Source: an uncultured Eubacterium sp.
GTDB lineage: Bacteria > Bacillota > Clostridia > Lachnospirales > Lachnospiraceae
Assembly: GCA_948470065.1 (NCBI GenBank)
Contig: CAOKNO010000007.1
Location: forward strand, 1 to 58,993
DNA length: 58,993 nucleotides
Reading direction: 5' to 3'
Part shown: positions 26,257 through 35,030 of the stretch, piece after piece
Layout: every line of letters starts with the position of its first letter
Numbering within the stretch: the first letter of the stretch is position 1
The notes under the pieces: generated by a model
The model's input: only the letters and a program-made list of their open reading frames with translations
What the model was told of the DNA's origin: nothing
The model's database searches: none
Made by a program: the position numbers and the translations under genes

Positions 26257-26368
26257 TTTCCCTACCGCGAGCCGCGCATCCTCCCGGAGGGTTTTTGTTC
26301 TATAGGATGCACATACCTATAGAGTCAAATACCCCGCCCCTAGGGATACATTGCTCGCGGGAATAAAA
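26257..26368. repeat. Palindromic intergenic element, copy A
   Basis: The element begins TTTCCCTACCGCGAGC and ends GCTCGCGGGAAT, so the two ends are complementary. The centre has CCTCCCGGAGG and an internal CTATAGG/CCTATAG pair. The ends match those at 36203-36290. It lies between secA and the convergent rubrerythrin gene. Confidence 0.65.
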
Positions 26369-26413
26369 GAGGCTGGCGCATAGGAAGCATTCCTTTTGCA
26401 CCAGCCTCTTTTT
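26365..26413. terminator. Bidirectional terminator, secA / rubrerythrin
   Basis: AAAAGAGGCTGG and CCAGCCTCTTTTT form a perfect 12-bp stem with T tracts on both strands. It serves both convergent genes. Confidence 0.85.
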
Positions 26414-26432
26414 ATGCTATTGGGGGAATGCC

Positions 26433-27041
26433 CTAAAAGCGCCCTTGCCCGCAGTATGGCGCAAGTTCAATCCTTACAAACCATCCTTGCTCATGATCGC
26501 ATACTGGGCAGCTTTTGGGAGCCTCTTTCCCTTCGTACACATAACCGCAGTTCAGGCACATCCATTTCGTTTCGACTTTAGATACAAACAATTGGTTTTC
26601 TTCTAAAAGCTTTGCAAACGCACCGAAACGATCCCCATGCAATTTCTCAATCTCTGCAATCTTGTGGAACTTCATGGCTGCTTTCCCAAACCCTTCCGCC
26701 TGGGCGGTATCTCCAAAATGCTGATACACGTCATCATGCTCTTCATATTCATTATGCTGCGCCATTTTCAGCAATTCCGCTGTATTCGGGTTCAAATCCA
26801 CTGGATACGTCCCGTCAATCTCAATGGTTTCCCCAGCAAGTTCTTTTAACTGGTTATAAAAAACCTCTGCATGTTCTTTTTCCTGATCCGCGGTAAACTG
26901 GAAAATCTTCTCAATTACATAAAGCCCCTGCTGGTGCGCCTGGGAAGCCGCAAATGTATAACGGTTCCTCGCCTGGCTTTCCCCCGCAAAGGCTCTCATT
27001 AAGTTTTTCATCGTTTCACTCTGTTTAAAATCGGTTGCCAT
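26433..27041 (-). CDS. rbr: Rubrerythrin
   Basis: 202 aa. The N-terminal ferritin-like four-helix bundle carries the di-iron ligands (FAGESQARNRY with the first ExxR, FTADQEKEHAEVF with ExxH, and a later E-EIEKLHGDRF with E..H). The C-terminal rubredoxin domain has two CxxC pairs (CLNCGYVYEG and CPVCDHEQGW). It is a peroxide reductase of strict anaerobes, using NADH through rubredoxin. The start MATDFKQSETMKNLM is normal and has AAAGGCAGGGTATTG in front. It is monocistronic. Confidence 0.95.
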   Translation of the reverse strand: MATDFKQSETMKNLMRAFAGESQARNRYTFAASQAHQQGLYVIEKIFQFTADQEKEHAEVFYNQLKELAGETIEIDGTYPVDLNPNTAELLKMAQHNEYEEHDDVYQHFGDTAQAEGFGKAAMKFHKIAEIEKLHGDRFGAFAKLLEENQLFVSKVETKWMCLNCGYVYEGKEAPKSCPVCDHEQGWFVRIELAPYCGQGRF

Positions 27042-27139
27042 AGCAATACCCTGCCTTTCTTTTTTCTTAAAGGCAGTATGCGCAAATGGCTCTGATTCTA
27101 TTCTATGTCCCGAAAGATTCCACCGCCTGCTTCTGTAGC

Positions 27140-27490
27140 TTAGCTAATCTTAATCCTGCAATCCCCGCGCATCCGGAGCGGGCATTCGTAACCGCTGGCC
27201 CCACCGTTTTCCACAAAAGAAATCGGGCATTGCCTGCAATCGCCAGGGGTAAATCCAGCGGATACCTCAAATTCCAGTACTGCCTTTTTCATCCCGCCTT
27301 CCCCTTCTTTCTTCTCAATGTTCTTCCAGCTTAAAATCTGCCCGCAGCCGCCGCATTTATCCATCCCCTTCGACAACATCCGGTTGCAGGTCGGACAAGA
27401 ATAACATACTTCGTTAATGGACGCCCTGGTTTCCATAACTTCTGCTGGAAATTGCTTGATTAATTCTGCCCTGATATCATCTCTTTGCAT
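27140..27490 (-). CDS. Cysteine-rich zinc-ribbon protein of unknown function
   Basis: 116 aa. A central CPTCNRML...CGGCGQ zinc ribbon (residues 32-50) is followed by a second cysteine group (CRQCPISF, YECPLRMRGDC). The second group could bind another zinc or an iron-sulfur cluster. The N-terminal 30 residues are helical. It lies 11 bases after the fumarase beta subunit gene and is probably cotranscribed with it, but a functional link is only inferred. I do not recognise the family. Confidence 0.6.
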   Translation of the reverse strand: MQRDDIRAELIKQFPAEVMETRASINEVCYSCPTCNRMLSKGMDKCGGCGQILSWKNIEKKEGEGGMKKAVLEFEVSAGFTPGDCRQCPISFVENGGASGYECPLRMRGDCRIKIS

Positions 27491-27501
27491 GTTCTTTCCT
27501 C

Positions 27502-28035
27502 CTAATTAGAAACTTCATATAGATTATTACCTTCACAGTCAACCACTACAATTACCGGGAAACGTTCCACTTCAAGCTTTAATACAGCCTCCGCGCCTAA
27601 ATCCTCATAGCAGATGATTTCAGAACTGCGGATACATTTTGAAAGCAGCGCCCCTGCGCCTCCTACTGCTGCAAAATAAACCGCCTGGTTGCGTACAACC
27701 GCATCCAAAACCTCTTGGCTGCGTTTCCCTTTCCCAATCATTGCCTTCTGCCCTAAGTCCAACAGCCTAGGGGCGTATTTATCCATACGGCTTGACGTAG
27801 TAGGCCCTGCGGAACCAATCGGGCGGCCTTCGCGCGCCGGGGACGGCCCCATATAATATATGGTAGAATCCTGAATCGGGAACGGTAACGCCCCATCCTT
27901 ATCCAGCTTTTCCATAAAACGCTTATGCGCAGCATCCCTCGCCACGTAGACAGTCCCTGACAGGAACACGTAATCTCCTGCACGTAGCTTTGACGTTACC
28001 TCTGCGGTAATGGGCGTCGTAATATAATGCTCCAT
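27502..28035 (-). CDS. Fumarate hydratase, beta subunit (class I, Fe-S)
   Basis: 177 aa, the C-terminal half of a class I hydro-lyase. Signature GPTTSSRMDKYAPRLLDLGQ and the start MEHYITTPITAEVTSKLRAG are typical of the FumC-terminal domain. Pairs with the alpha subunit 10 bases upstream to bind a [4Fe-4S] cluster and hydrate fumarate to malate. L-tartrate dehydratase has the same fold and cannot be excluded by sequence alone. Core metabolism favours fumarase. Confidence 0.9.
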   Translation of the reverse strand: MEHYITTPITAEVTSKLRAGDYVFLSGTVYVARDAAHKRFMEKLDKDGALPFPIQDSTIYYMGPSPAREGRPIGSAGPTTSSRMDKYAPRLLDLGQKAMIGKGKRSQEVLDAVVRNQAVYFAAVGGAGALLSKCIRSSEIICYEDLGAEAVLKLEVERFPVIVVVDCEGNNLYEVSN

Positions 28036-28045
28036 ATTGCACCTC

Positions 28046-28891
28046 CTATATCTCGCGTACTACATGGCGGTTCACATGGCAGCAGATATTTACTGCAACT
28101 GGAAGACCGGCAATATGGGTCGGATATGTATTGATATTGACGGCAAACGCCGTAGTCCTGCCTCCAAGCCCTCCCGGTCCAATGCCAAGTTGGTTGATTT
28201 TATCTAACAGTTCCAATTCCAGTTCCCGGATATGTGCTATCTCAGAACGCACATTGGCTGGCCTAGCTAACGCCATTTTCGAAAGCAGAGCACATTTTTC
28301 AAACGTACCGCCAATCCCTACCCCCACGACCATCGGCGGGCAGGCGTTCGGCCCTGCGTCCTTGACGGCCGTTAAGACTGCGTCCTTCACGCCTTCTATC
28401 CCATCCGCCGGCTTGAGCATAAAGACACGGCTCATATTCTCGCTGCCAAAGCCCTTGGGCGCAAGGGTAAGACGTACCTTATCCCCGCTGGCCATCTGAT
28501 AATGTATGACGGCAGGCGTATTATCCTTTGTATTCTCCCTAAGCAGCGGATCCCCCACGACCGATTTCCGCAAATAACCTTCCGTATAGCCCTGGCGTAC
28601 GCCCTCGTTTACTGCATCTTCCAAAAACCCCCCTTCCACGTGCACATCCTGGCCGATTTCGGCAAATACAACCGCCATTCCCGTATCCTGGCAGATTGGG
28701 ATCATCTCTTCCCCAGCAATCGCTAAATTCTCCTGAAGCTGAGCCAGGATTTTCTTCCCAAGAGGCGATTCTTCCTTCCCTGCCGCCAGATCCAACGATT
28801 CCTTCATATCTTTGGGTAAATAATAATTGGCCTCTATACACATCTCCTTGATATTCCTTGTGATTTCCTCTGCCAAAACTGTACGGATCAC
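28046..28891 (-). CDS. Fumarate hydratase, alpha subunit (class I, Fe-S)
   Basis: 281 aa from a GTG at 28891 with AAAGGAG in front. CQDTGMAVVFAEIGQDVH carries a cluster cysteine; others are in NACPPMVVGVGIGGTFEKCA. It is the N-terminal subunit of the two-gene enzyme. A MITE-like element is inserted a short distance upstream (copy at 28921-29063), between this gene and its probable promoter, and may separate or replace the promoter. Confidence 0.9.
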   Translation of the reverse strand: MIRTVLAEEITRNIKEMCIEANYYLPKDMKESLDLAAGKEESPLGKKILAQLQENLAIAGEEMIPICQDTGMAVVFAEIGQDVHVEGGFLEDAVNEGVRQGYTEGYLRKSVVGDPLLRENTKDNTPAVIHYQMASGDKVRLTLAPKGFGSENMSRVFMLKPADGIEGVKDAVLTAVKDAGPNACPPMVVGVGIGGTFEKCALLSKMALARPANVRSEIAHIRELELELLDKINQLGIGPGGLGGRTTAFAVNINTYPTHIAGLPVAVNICCHVNRHVVREI

Positions 28892-28920
28892 ATTGCCACT
28901 CCTTTCACCTCGATTTAACC

Positions 28921-29063
28921 TAGGGAATTGCGAAACGTTCTCTGCAACAGACGCGTTTGTTTAATCCATACAAAAGCGGACTCCAGATGCCGTCGCAAGT
29001 CGCCCTTATTTTGTATAGATTGAACAACCGCTGTTCCTAGATATTGAGTTTCTCAAACGCCCA
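28921..29063 (-). mobile_element. MITE-like element, copy A
   Basis: 143 bp, homologous to 36414-36555 in the opposite orientation. Its ends are TAGGGAATTGCGAAAC and the degenerate complement ...CAAACGCCCA. The flanks are CGATTTAACC (28911-28920) and CGATTTAAAC (29064-29073), a 10-bp target duplication with one mismatch. It encodes no protein. The inner region has the same GCAAGTCG...TTTTGTA core as copy B. Confidence 0.8.
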
Positions 29064-29075
29064 CGATTTAAACTC

Positions 29076-29102
29076 TAGGCAATTGCGAAATTCTTTCTCT
29101 GG
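29076..29102 (-). mobile_element. Isolated end of the same MITE family
   Basis: TAGGCAATTGCGAAATTC followed by TTTCTCTGG repeats the terminal sequence of the element two bases after the right target duplication of copy A. The rest of an element is not recognisable beyond it. It is probably a truncated copy. The remaining gap to 29213 shows nothing. Confidence 0.45.
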
Positions 29103-29213
29103 AACTACCTAAGTACTTTCTTAAAAATTGTACCATGGAATAGCCATATCTGCAATCCTGTTTTTCCCAGCTTCTATCTGCAAAACATACCAACAGCTCC
29201 TATCCACTCCATA

Positions 29214-29903
29214 TTACTGCCCTGCCCGGGACATCCAAAACTCCGCCATTGCGAAATCCATCGCGTCGTCAATATCCACCGACCGCTCCTTTGGCATCAA
29301 GTATGCATACCCACGTTTCCCATAAAGAGAGCCATGCTCCATCAAGACCTCTGTTTTCACGATATAGATTGCGCCGTTGATCCGGTAATACGTCCCAAGC
29401 CTCTGCCTTGGCCCATTTACCTCTTCCCGGATAAAGCCTTCTAAGCATTGATCCTGCGGGAGCGTATTCATCCAAAGAGGGGAATGCTCCGCCTCGCACA
29501 CACTAATCACCGAATCAGCTTTGTTCTGCCCAAACAGGCAAAACGCGCCTTGGATATCTTCTGCGGAACGAAGCGGGGAAGTCGGCTGCAATACCGTTAC
29601 CGTATCAAATTCCTTCCCACGTTTTCCATAAGCGCCTATCACATACCGCATGGCGTCCCAAGTAGTGGCTGTATCAGAGGATAATTCAGAACCTCTCAGG
29701 AATGGGGCTTCCGCCCCGTAATCTTCGGCTATTTGGGCATACGCCGCACTATCGGTCGAGACATGGACGCAGTCGAATAAGCCCGTTTGCCGCGCGGCCT
29801 CAACCGTATATGCCAACAAAGGCTTACCCCGCAGCATTTTTATATTTTTATCCTTTAATCCCTTAGACCCGCTACGCGCCGGGATTACCGCCAAATGTCC
29901 CAT
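29214..29903 (-). CDS. neuA: CMP-nonulosonate cytidylyltransferase (NeuA-like)
   Basis: 229 aa from ATG at 29903 with GGGAGGCGGACA in front; the gene overlaps the end of neuC by 32 bases. N-terminal nucleotide motif LAVIPARSGSKGLKDKNIKM, then VLQPTSPLRSAEDI and the metal-binding tail SVDIDDAMDFAMAE. It activates sialic acid or legionaminic acid with CTP; which one cannot be told from sequence. Block 2 at 54 kb has no CMP-transferase, so this enzyme may also serve the second NeuB. Confidence 0.85.
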   Translation of the reverse strand: MGHLAVIPARSGSKGLKDKNIKMLRGKPLLAYTVEAARQTGLFDCVHVSTDSAAYAQIAEDYGAEAPFLRGSELSSDTATTWDAMRYVIGAYGKRGKEFDTVTVLQPTSPLRSAEDIQGAFCLFGQNKADSVISVCEAEHSPLWMNTLPQDQCLEGFIREEVNGPRQRLGTYYRINGAIYIVKTEVLMEHGSLYGKRGYAYLMPKERSVDIDDAMDFAMAEFWMSRAGQ

Positions 29904-31083
29904 TGTCCGCCTCCCATTTGATATCATAAAATTTCTTTCCTAAACAGATCTTCCCTTCTTGGAAAACCCTCTTCAAAATCTGGACGATCCGCCCGGAAGT
30001 CCCGCCATTCCCATATGGGCTTTCACATACGCCATGCTCCTTATACATGGCAATATCCATTGCATTCAGGATAGAACTGCGCTCTGGCTTGCAGCATATA
30101 ACGCTGTTTGCCAGGATCCGCCCACCCTGGCGGCTTCCAATATTTACCGTCGGGGTGCCAAGCGCCGGAGCCTCGATGACGCCGCTCGAAGAATTGCCAA
30201 GGACAAACCTTGCATGATTCACCGCCGACAAGTAACGTTTCATGCCAAGGGATGATACCAGCTTCATATTTGGGAACTTCGCCGTTTCCTGTTCCATAAA
30301 TTGGTTGATAAGATCCCCGCCCGCATCCGCGTTAGCCTTTGTCACAAGGTAAAAGAAATCTGCCCTCTCACGCATTGCCGCGAACAATTCCTGGACCTGC
30401 TCCTTCACCTGTTCCCATTCTAAGGTTACCGGCTGGAACGTAACCACCACATAATCCTGGCTAGCAGGGAAGCCGACGTCCTCTCCCAACGCTTCTATCG
30501 TCATCAGTTCCTCATTCCGGATATTTTCCACACCTAACGCCCCTACGTTAAATACCCGTCCTGGTTCCTCTCCCATTTGGATAATCCTGTTCCGGTACTC
30601 TTCTGCCGCTGCAAAATGAAGATGGCTCAATTTCGTAATCGCATGGCGCATACAATCATCGACCGCCCCAAACGTCAGCTCTCCTCCATGAATATGCGCA
30701 ATCGGGACATGGGCGTTCACCGCTGCAAGGCAAATTGCAAGAAGCTCCGTACGATCGCCAAGCACAACCAGCAAATCTGGACGCTCCTCCTGGAAATAAC
30801 GGCCAAATCCTACCAGTGCATTTGCCATAATCTGCGAAATATCAAATTCTGTATTCCCCTCGGTATTAATCGGGATTTTCTTATGGATCTGGATCCCATC
30901 TTGTTCAATCTCCCGGTAAGTATCCCCCAGCTTCCCCACAAGATGCGCGCCCGTCACCACAAGCTGCGTATCCCATCCGTCTACCTCTTCCAGCCTTCGG
31001 ATTAACGGCTTTAAAATCCCATATTCCGCCCGGGTCGCAGTTACCACACAGATTTTAATACGCTGCTGGTTCTCTTTCTTCAA
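29872..31083 (-). CDS. neuC: UDP-N-acetylglucosamine 2-epimerase, hydrolyzing (NeuC/LegG-like)
   Basis: 403 aa from TTG at 31083, 7 bases after GGGAGGGGG; an ATG at 31101 overlaps the neuB stop but has no site. GT-B fold: CVVTATRAEYGILKPLIRRL, VLGDRTELLAICLAAV, IAHIHGGELTFGAVDD and VLGNSSSGVIEAPALGTPTV. It forms ManNAc from UDP-GlcNAc (NeuC) or the 2,4-diacetamido analogue (LegG). No LegB or LegC is in the window. Confidence 0.85.
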   Translation of the reverse strand: MKKENQQRIKICVVTATRAEYGILKPLIRRLEEVDGWDTQLVVTGAHLVGKLGDTYREIEQDGIQIHKKIPINTEGNTEFDISQIMANALVGFGRYFQEERPDLLVVLGDRTELLAICLAAVNAHVPIAHIHGGELTFGAVDDCMRHAITKLSHLHFAAAEEYRNRIIQMGEEPGRVFNVGALGVENIRNEELMTIEALGEDVGFPASQDYVVVTFQPVTLEWEQVKEQVQELFAAMRERADFFYLVTKANADAGGDLINQFMEQETAKFPNMKLVSSLGMKRYLSAVNHARFVLGNSSSGVIEAPALGTPTVNIGSRQGGRILANSVICCKPERSSILNAMDIAMYKEHGVCESPYGNGGTSGRIVQILKRVFQEGKICLGKKFYDIKWEADNGTFGGNPGA

Positions 31084-31100
31084 ATAAACGCCCCCTCCCA

Positions 31101-32096
31101 TCAAAGCACAATCAGATCATCTGGTTCAAAATCCTTCGGAGATTCCTTCCCCATCAGGTTTGGCCACTCCATCGGGGATATTCCATTCCCAGGGCGTTTC
31201 GTCGTCAGGTTCTGCTCGCTGAACCGCTCCCCTTTTCGGATGGCGCATTTTGCCACAATGCTCTTTCTAGCAGCCGCCATGTTCTTTTGCTCTGACTTGG
31301 ACGGCTCTTTGCGTCCAGTTCCCATTGCCGCTTCTATATTCCGGATCGCCTGTACCATATGGGCAAACTCCTCTGGTTCAAGGCTCGCTTTATGATCGGG
31401 TCCTTCTAAGCTACGGCTTAACGTAAAATGCTTCTCAATCACGACTGCTCCCAATGCTACTGCTGCAACTGCAACTTCTATCCCATTGGTATGGTCAGAA
31501 TACCCAACAGGCAGATGGAACGCTTCTCTCAGCGTTGCCATTGCATTTAAATTTACATCCTTCATCGGGGTAGGGTACTCTGTATTACAGTGCAGTAAAG
31601 TAATTTCACCCGCCCCAGCCTCTCTCATACGAATAACCGCGGCTTCTATCTCATGCATCCTGCACATCCCCGTCGACATCACGATTGGCTTTCCTGTCTT
31701 AGCGATCTCAAGCAGATACGGCAGATCCGTAACGCTCCCAGAAGGCAGCTTCCAGAACTCCATTTCCAACTGGTTTAAGAACGCAATGCTCTCTAAGTCA
31801 AACGGCGTCGATAAAAAACCAATCCCAAGCTTCTTACAATACGCTTCTAACTCCAAAAAACCTTCCTGCCCAAGCGCAAGGCGCTCTAACATCTCCAATT
31901 GGCTCTCGTGTTTCCCTGTCGTCTTCTTCTGATACTCTGCTTTCTGCGCAGAAGAAGCCACCAAATGTTTCGGGACAAACGTCTGGAACTTGATGTAATC
32001 CGCCTTCGCAGCCGCAGCCGCTTCTACCATCTGCTTTGCCAGCGCAAGGCTTCCATTGTGGTTCACGCCCGCTTCTGCAATGATCTTTACTGCCAT
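31101..32096 (-). CDS. neuB: Nonulosonic acid synthase (NeuB family) with SAF domain
   Basis: 331 aa from ATG 32096 (CGGAGGGTTAGA). TIM barrel: IIAEAGVNHNGSLALAKQMV, KFQTFVPKHLV, STPFDLESIAFL, HCNTEYPTPMKDVNLNAM, and SDHTNGIEVAVAAVALGAVV. The C-terminal SAF (antifreeze-like) domain is present (SIVAKCAIRKGERFSE). It condenses PEP with ManNAc-type sugars. The full-length form differs from the short, SAF-less paralogue at 54024. Confidence 0.9.
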   Translation of the reverse strand: MAVKIIAEAGVNHNGSLALAKQMVEAAAAAKADYIKFQTFVPKHLVASSAQKAEYQKKTTGKHESQLEMLERLALGQEGFLELEAYCKKLGIGFLSTPFDLESIAFLNQLEMEFWKLPSGSVTDLPYLLEIAKTGKPIVMSTGMCRMHEIEAAVIRMREAGAGEITLLHCNTEYPTPMKDVNLNAMATLREAFHLPVGYSDHTNGIEVAVAAVALGAVVIEKHFTLSRSLEGPDHKASLEPEEFAHMVQAIRNIEAAMGTGRKEPSKSEQKNMAAARKSIVAKCAIRKGERFSEQNLTTKRPGNGISPMEWPNLMGKESPKDFEPDDLIVL

Positions 32097-32097
32097 T

Positions 32098-32802
32098 CTA
32101 ACCCTCCGTAATTCCTGATTTATTCTGATAATCAAACTTCCGCTTTGCCGGAACGCCCGCCGCCATGCAGCAAGCCTCAATATCCCGGATCACCACGCTG
32201 CCAGCGCCCACCACAGTATGGCTCCCCACGGTAATCCCCTGGATCAGATTTGCTCCCATCCCAATATCACAGCCTTCCCCAATCGTAACCTGCCCGGCTG
32301 CTGTAACCCCTGGGCTTATGGTCGTATAGCTTCCGATTTTCCCATCGTGGCAAATCCTAGCGCCCATATTTACAAAAACAAAATCGCCCAGCGACACATT
32401 GGTAGATATCCTAGAGTCCATAGACACGATACACCCCTTCCCAAACGTTACGTCCTGGCACACCCTGGCGTTATCCATAAGTAAGGTTGGGAACTTAAGG
32501 TTCGGGTTTTCCAGCAACCTCTGTGCAATCTTTTTACGCAAGCCTGGTTCCCCCACGGAAATGGCAACATTTGTTTCTTGCCGCCTGTCCAATAAATAAC
32601 AATCGTCCCCCAGATAAGGGTAACGCCTTCCGCCCACCCAAAGATCAGACGAACCATGTGTGATCGCAGGATGCAGATCCACATATCCCTGAACCGCCCA
32701 GATAAGCGTATCCGCCCGTTTGTTTTGTTCCTCTATCTGCCACAGAAGTTCCCTCATACAACCTCCAGAGCCAATTAAAATCAAATCCTGCGTCGATCCC
32801 AT
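32098..32802 (-). CDS. neuD: NeuD-type sugar acyltransferase
   Basis: 234 aa from ATG 32802 (GGAGG 10 bases upstream). An N-terminal PglD-like Rossmann segment (LILIGSGGCMRELLWQIEEQ) is followed by a left-handed beta helix with hexapeptide repeats (TISPGVTAAGQVTIGEGCDI, then GMGANLIQGITVGSHTVVGA). Such enzymes acetylate amino or hydroxyl groups of sialic-type sugars using acetyl-CoA. It starts one codon before neuB and is coupled. Confidence 0.85.
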   Translation of the reverse strand: MGSTQDLILIGSGGCMRELLWQIEEQNKRADTLIWAVQGYVDLHPAITHGSSDLWVGGRRYPYLGDDCYLLDRRQETNVAISVGEPGLRKKIAQRLLENPNLKFPTLLMDNARVCQDVTFGKGCIVSMDSRISTNVSLGDFVFVNMGARICHDGKIGSYTTISPGVTAAGQVTIGEGCDIGMGANLIQGITVGSHTVVGAGSVVIRDIEACCMAAGVPAKRKFDYQNKSGITEG

Positions 32803-32826
32803 TCCTTCCAAAGCCTCCAGCGCTCT

Positions 32827-34158
32827 TTACGTTTCTCCAACCGCCTCCCGTATCCTATCCGCCATAAACGTAAGCTTCTCAGGCGTCATACCTGGATACA
32901 CTCCGATCCAAAAACTGCGTTCCATAATAAAATCCGTCTGTTCCAAGGTTCCAATGACACGGTATCCCTCTTGTCTTTTACGCATTTCGTCAAAGCATGG
33001 CTGTTTCAGCAAATTACCAGAAAACAGCATCCTGGTCTGGATCCCATGCGCTTCCAGATGCCGGACTACTTCTCCCTTATCCACGCCTTCCTTACAGGTA
33101 ATTAAAAAACCGAACCAGGAAGGATTGGAATCTGGGCAAGCCTTTGGAAGGATAAGCTTTTCTTCCAAGCCAGATAGCCGTTCCATTAAAAAGGCAAAAT
33201 GTTCCCTTCTCTTCGCCACAAATCCTGGCAGGCGTTCCAACTGGGCGCAGCCTATCGCCGCTTGCATATCTGTCGCTTTTAAATTATAGCCAAAATGAGA
33301 ATATACATATTTATGGTCATACCCAAGCGGGAGTTCCCCATACCTTCGGTCAAAACGATGCCCACATAGATTGTCCTTCCCAGAAGGACACATGCAGTCG
33401 CGCCCCCAGTCACGGAGCGAGCGGATAATTTTATGTAACAGTGGGTTATCCGTATATACCGCGCCCCCTTCGCCCATCGTCATATGATGGGGCGGATAAA
33501 AACTACTTGTCCCAAGATCCCCGATGCTCCCTGTTTTCTTCCATACGCCATCCATACAGTATTCGCTGCCCAATGCGTCGCAATTGTCCTCTACCAGCCA
33601 CAGCCCATGCCTGTCGCAAAATTCGCGTACAGCCTTTAAATCAAACGGGTTGCCCAAGGTATGGGCAATCATAACCGCCTTGGTCTTTTTAGATAACGCT
33701 TCCTCCAACTGGCTGACGTCAATATTATACTCCGGAATTGACATATCCAAAAACACGGGTACGGCGCCATACTGGATATACGGCGTTACCGTCGTCGGGA
33801 ACCCAGCCGCAACTGTAATCACCTCGTCGCCGCGCTTTACCTGCCGTTCTCCCAACAATGGCGAAGTAAGCGCCATAAACGCCAGCAGGTTTGCCGACGA
33901 ACCGGAATTAACCAAAGAACAATACGTTACCCCAATGTATGACGCAAGCCCCTTTTCAAACTGCTCTGTATAACGGCCAGAAGTAAGCCAAAATTCCAAC
34001 GCGCTGTCCACAAGGTTTTTCATTTCTTGCGCACCGTAAACCCTAGACGCATAGGAAATCCTGTCCCCTGGCTCAAATCCCTGTTCCTCTTTATGAAACT
34101 TCTGGTAGTATCCATCCACCATAGCAAGGAGCGCGTTCCGCGCTTCTAATTCTGTCAT
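32827..34158 (-). CDS. rfbH: CDP-4-keto-6-deoxyglucose 3-dehydratase (RfbH/DdhC)
   Basis: 443 aa from ATG 34158; a TTG at 34170 is also possible. It is an aminotransferase-fold (DegT) enzyme in which the PLP lysine is replaced by histidine: SFYPPHHMTMGEGGAV. That change marks the PMP/[2Fe-2S] 3-dehydratases that remove the C3 hydroxyl. Cysteines C-M-C, C and a later C in DCMCPSGKDNLCGHRF are candidate cluster ligands. The product is the glucoseen intermediate of CDP-3,6-dideoxyhexoses. The usual reductase partner (RfbI/E3) is not in the window. Confidence 0.92.
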   Translation of the reverse strand: MTELEARNALLAMVDGYYQKFHKEEQGFEPGDRISYASRVYGAQEMKNLVDSALEFWLTSGRYTEQFEKGLASYIGVTYCSLVNSGSSANLLAFMALTSPLLGERQVKRGDEVITVAAGFPTTVTPYIQYGAVPVFLDMSIPEYNIDVSQLEEALSKKTKAVMIAHTLGNPFDLKAVREFCDRHGLWLVEDNCDALGSEYCMDGVWKKTGSIGDLGTSSFYPPHHMTMGEGGAVYTDNPLLHKIIRSLRDWGRDCMCPSGKDNLCGHRFDRRYGELPLGYDHKYVYSHFGYNLKATDMQAAIGCAQLERLPGFVAKRREHFAFLMERLSGLEEKLILPKACPDSNPSWFGFLITCKEGVDKGEVVRHLEAHGIQTRMLFSGNLLKQPCFDEMRKRQEGYRVIGTLEQTDFIMERSFWIGVYPGMTPEKLTFMADRIREAVGET

Positions 34159-34244
34159 TCCCTCAAACAATCCCAAACCCTCCAATCTCTAACGATATTC
34201 CATTTCCCTAATTTCTCACCCAACCACTATTTCCTAGGATTCTC

Positions 34245-35030
34245 CTATTCCAGAGACGGCTCTACGCCCCACGGCGCGTCCCCCGCATTCCATAGCTTCT
34301 CCAGATAATCCCTGTCATGGATATTGTCCATCGGGGACCAGAACCCTTCGTGACGGTACGCCGCCATTTCCCCATCTGCTGCAAGACGCTCAAACGGCTC
34401 AGCTTCAAGCATCGTGCTTCCATCCCCAAGATACGGAAATACGCTTGGCTCCATGACCATAAACCCAATATTTACCCAAGGCTGATCCTTGCGCGCTTTC
34501 TCCTTAAAACCTGTGACCAGGCTCTTTGACTCATCCAGCCGCAGCGCGCCAAACCGCCCCTCTGGCTGGGTCGTTGAAATCGTAACTGTTTTCCCGCATT
34601 CCTTATGGAACTGGATCAGCTTGCAAATATCCACATCCGACACCCCGTCCCCATACGTCAGCAAAAACGGCTCCTCCCCAATATAATCCTTTATTTTTAA
34701 AATCCTGCCTGCCGTCAGCGTTTCTAACCCCGTATCCACCAAAGTAACCTTCCAGGTTTCAGGGCTTGGCGTCAGTACCTTTTGTTTCTCATCCCTTAAA
34801 TGGAACTCGATCTGGCTGTTATGCTGGTAATAATTCACAAAGTATTCTTTAATCATATGCCCTTTGTAGCCGCAGCATACGATAAATTCTTCAAACCCAA
34901 ACGCAGCGTACTGACGCATAATATGCCACAAAATAGGCCTGCCGCCGATTTCTACCATGGGCTTTGGACGGCTCTTAGATTCCTCACTAATCCGCGTGCC
35001 CTTCCCGCCTGCCAAAATCACTACCTTCAT
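34245..35030 (-). CDS. rfbF: Glucose-1-phosphate cytidylyltransferase
   Basis: 261 aa. MKVVILAGGKGTRISEESKS has the complete nucleotidyl loop GGxGTR. KPMVEIGGRPILWHIM, YGDGVSDVDICKLI and the C-terminal MDNIHDRDYLEKLW are as in DdhA/RfbF. It makes CDP-glucose from glucose-1-phosphate and CTP. The ATG overlaps the stop of rfbG by 4 bases. A second homologue with an altered loop is at 43768. Confidence 0.93.
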   Translation of the reverse strand: MKVVILAGGKGTRISEESKSRPKPMVEIGGRPILWHIMRQYAAFGFEEFIVCCGYKGHMIKEYFVNYYQHNSQIEFHLRDEKQKVLTPSPETWKVTLVDTGLETLTAGRILKIKDYIGEEPFLLTYGDGVSDVDICKLIQFHKECGKTVTISTTQPEGRFGALRLDESKSLVTGFKEKARKDQPWVNIGFMVMEPSVFPYLGDGSTMLEAEPFERLAADGEMAAYRHEGFWSPMDNIHDRDYLEKLWNAGDAPWGVEPSLE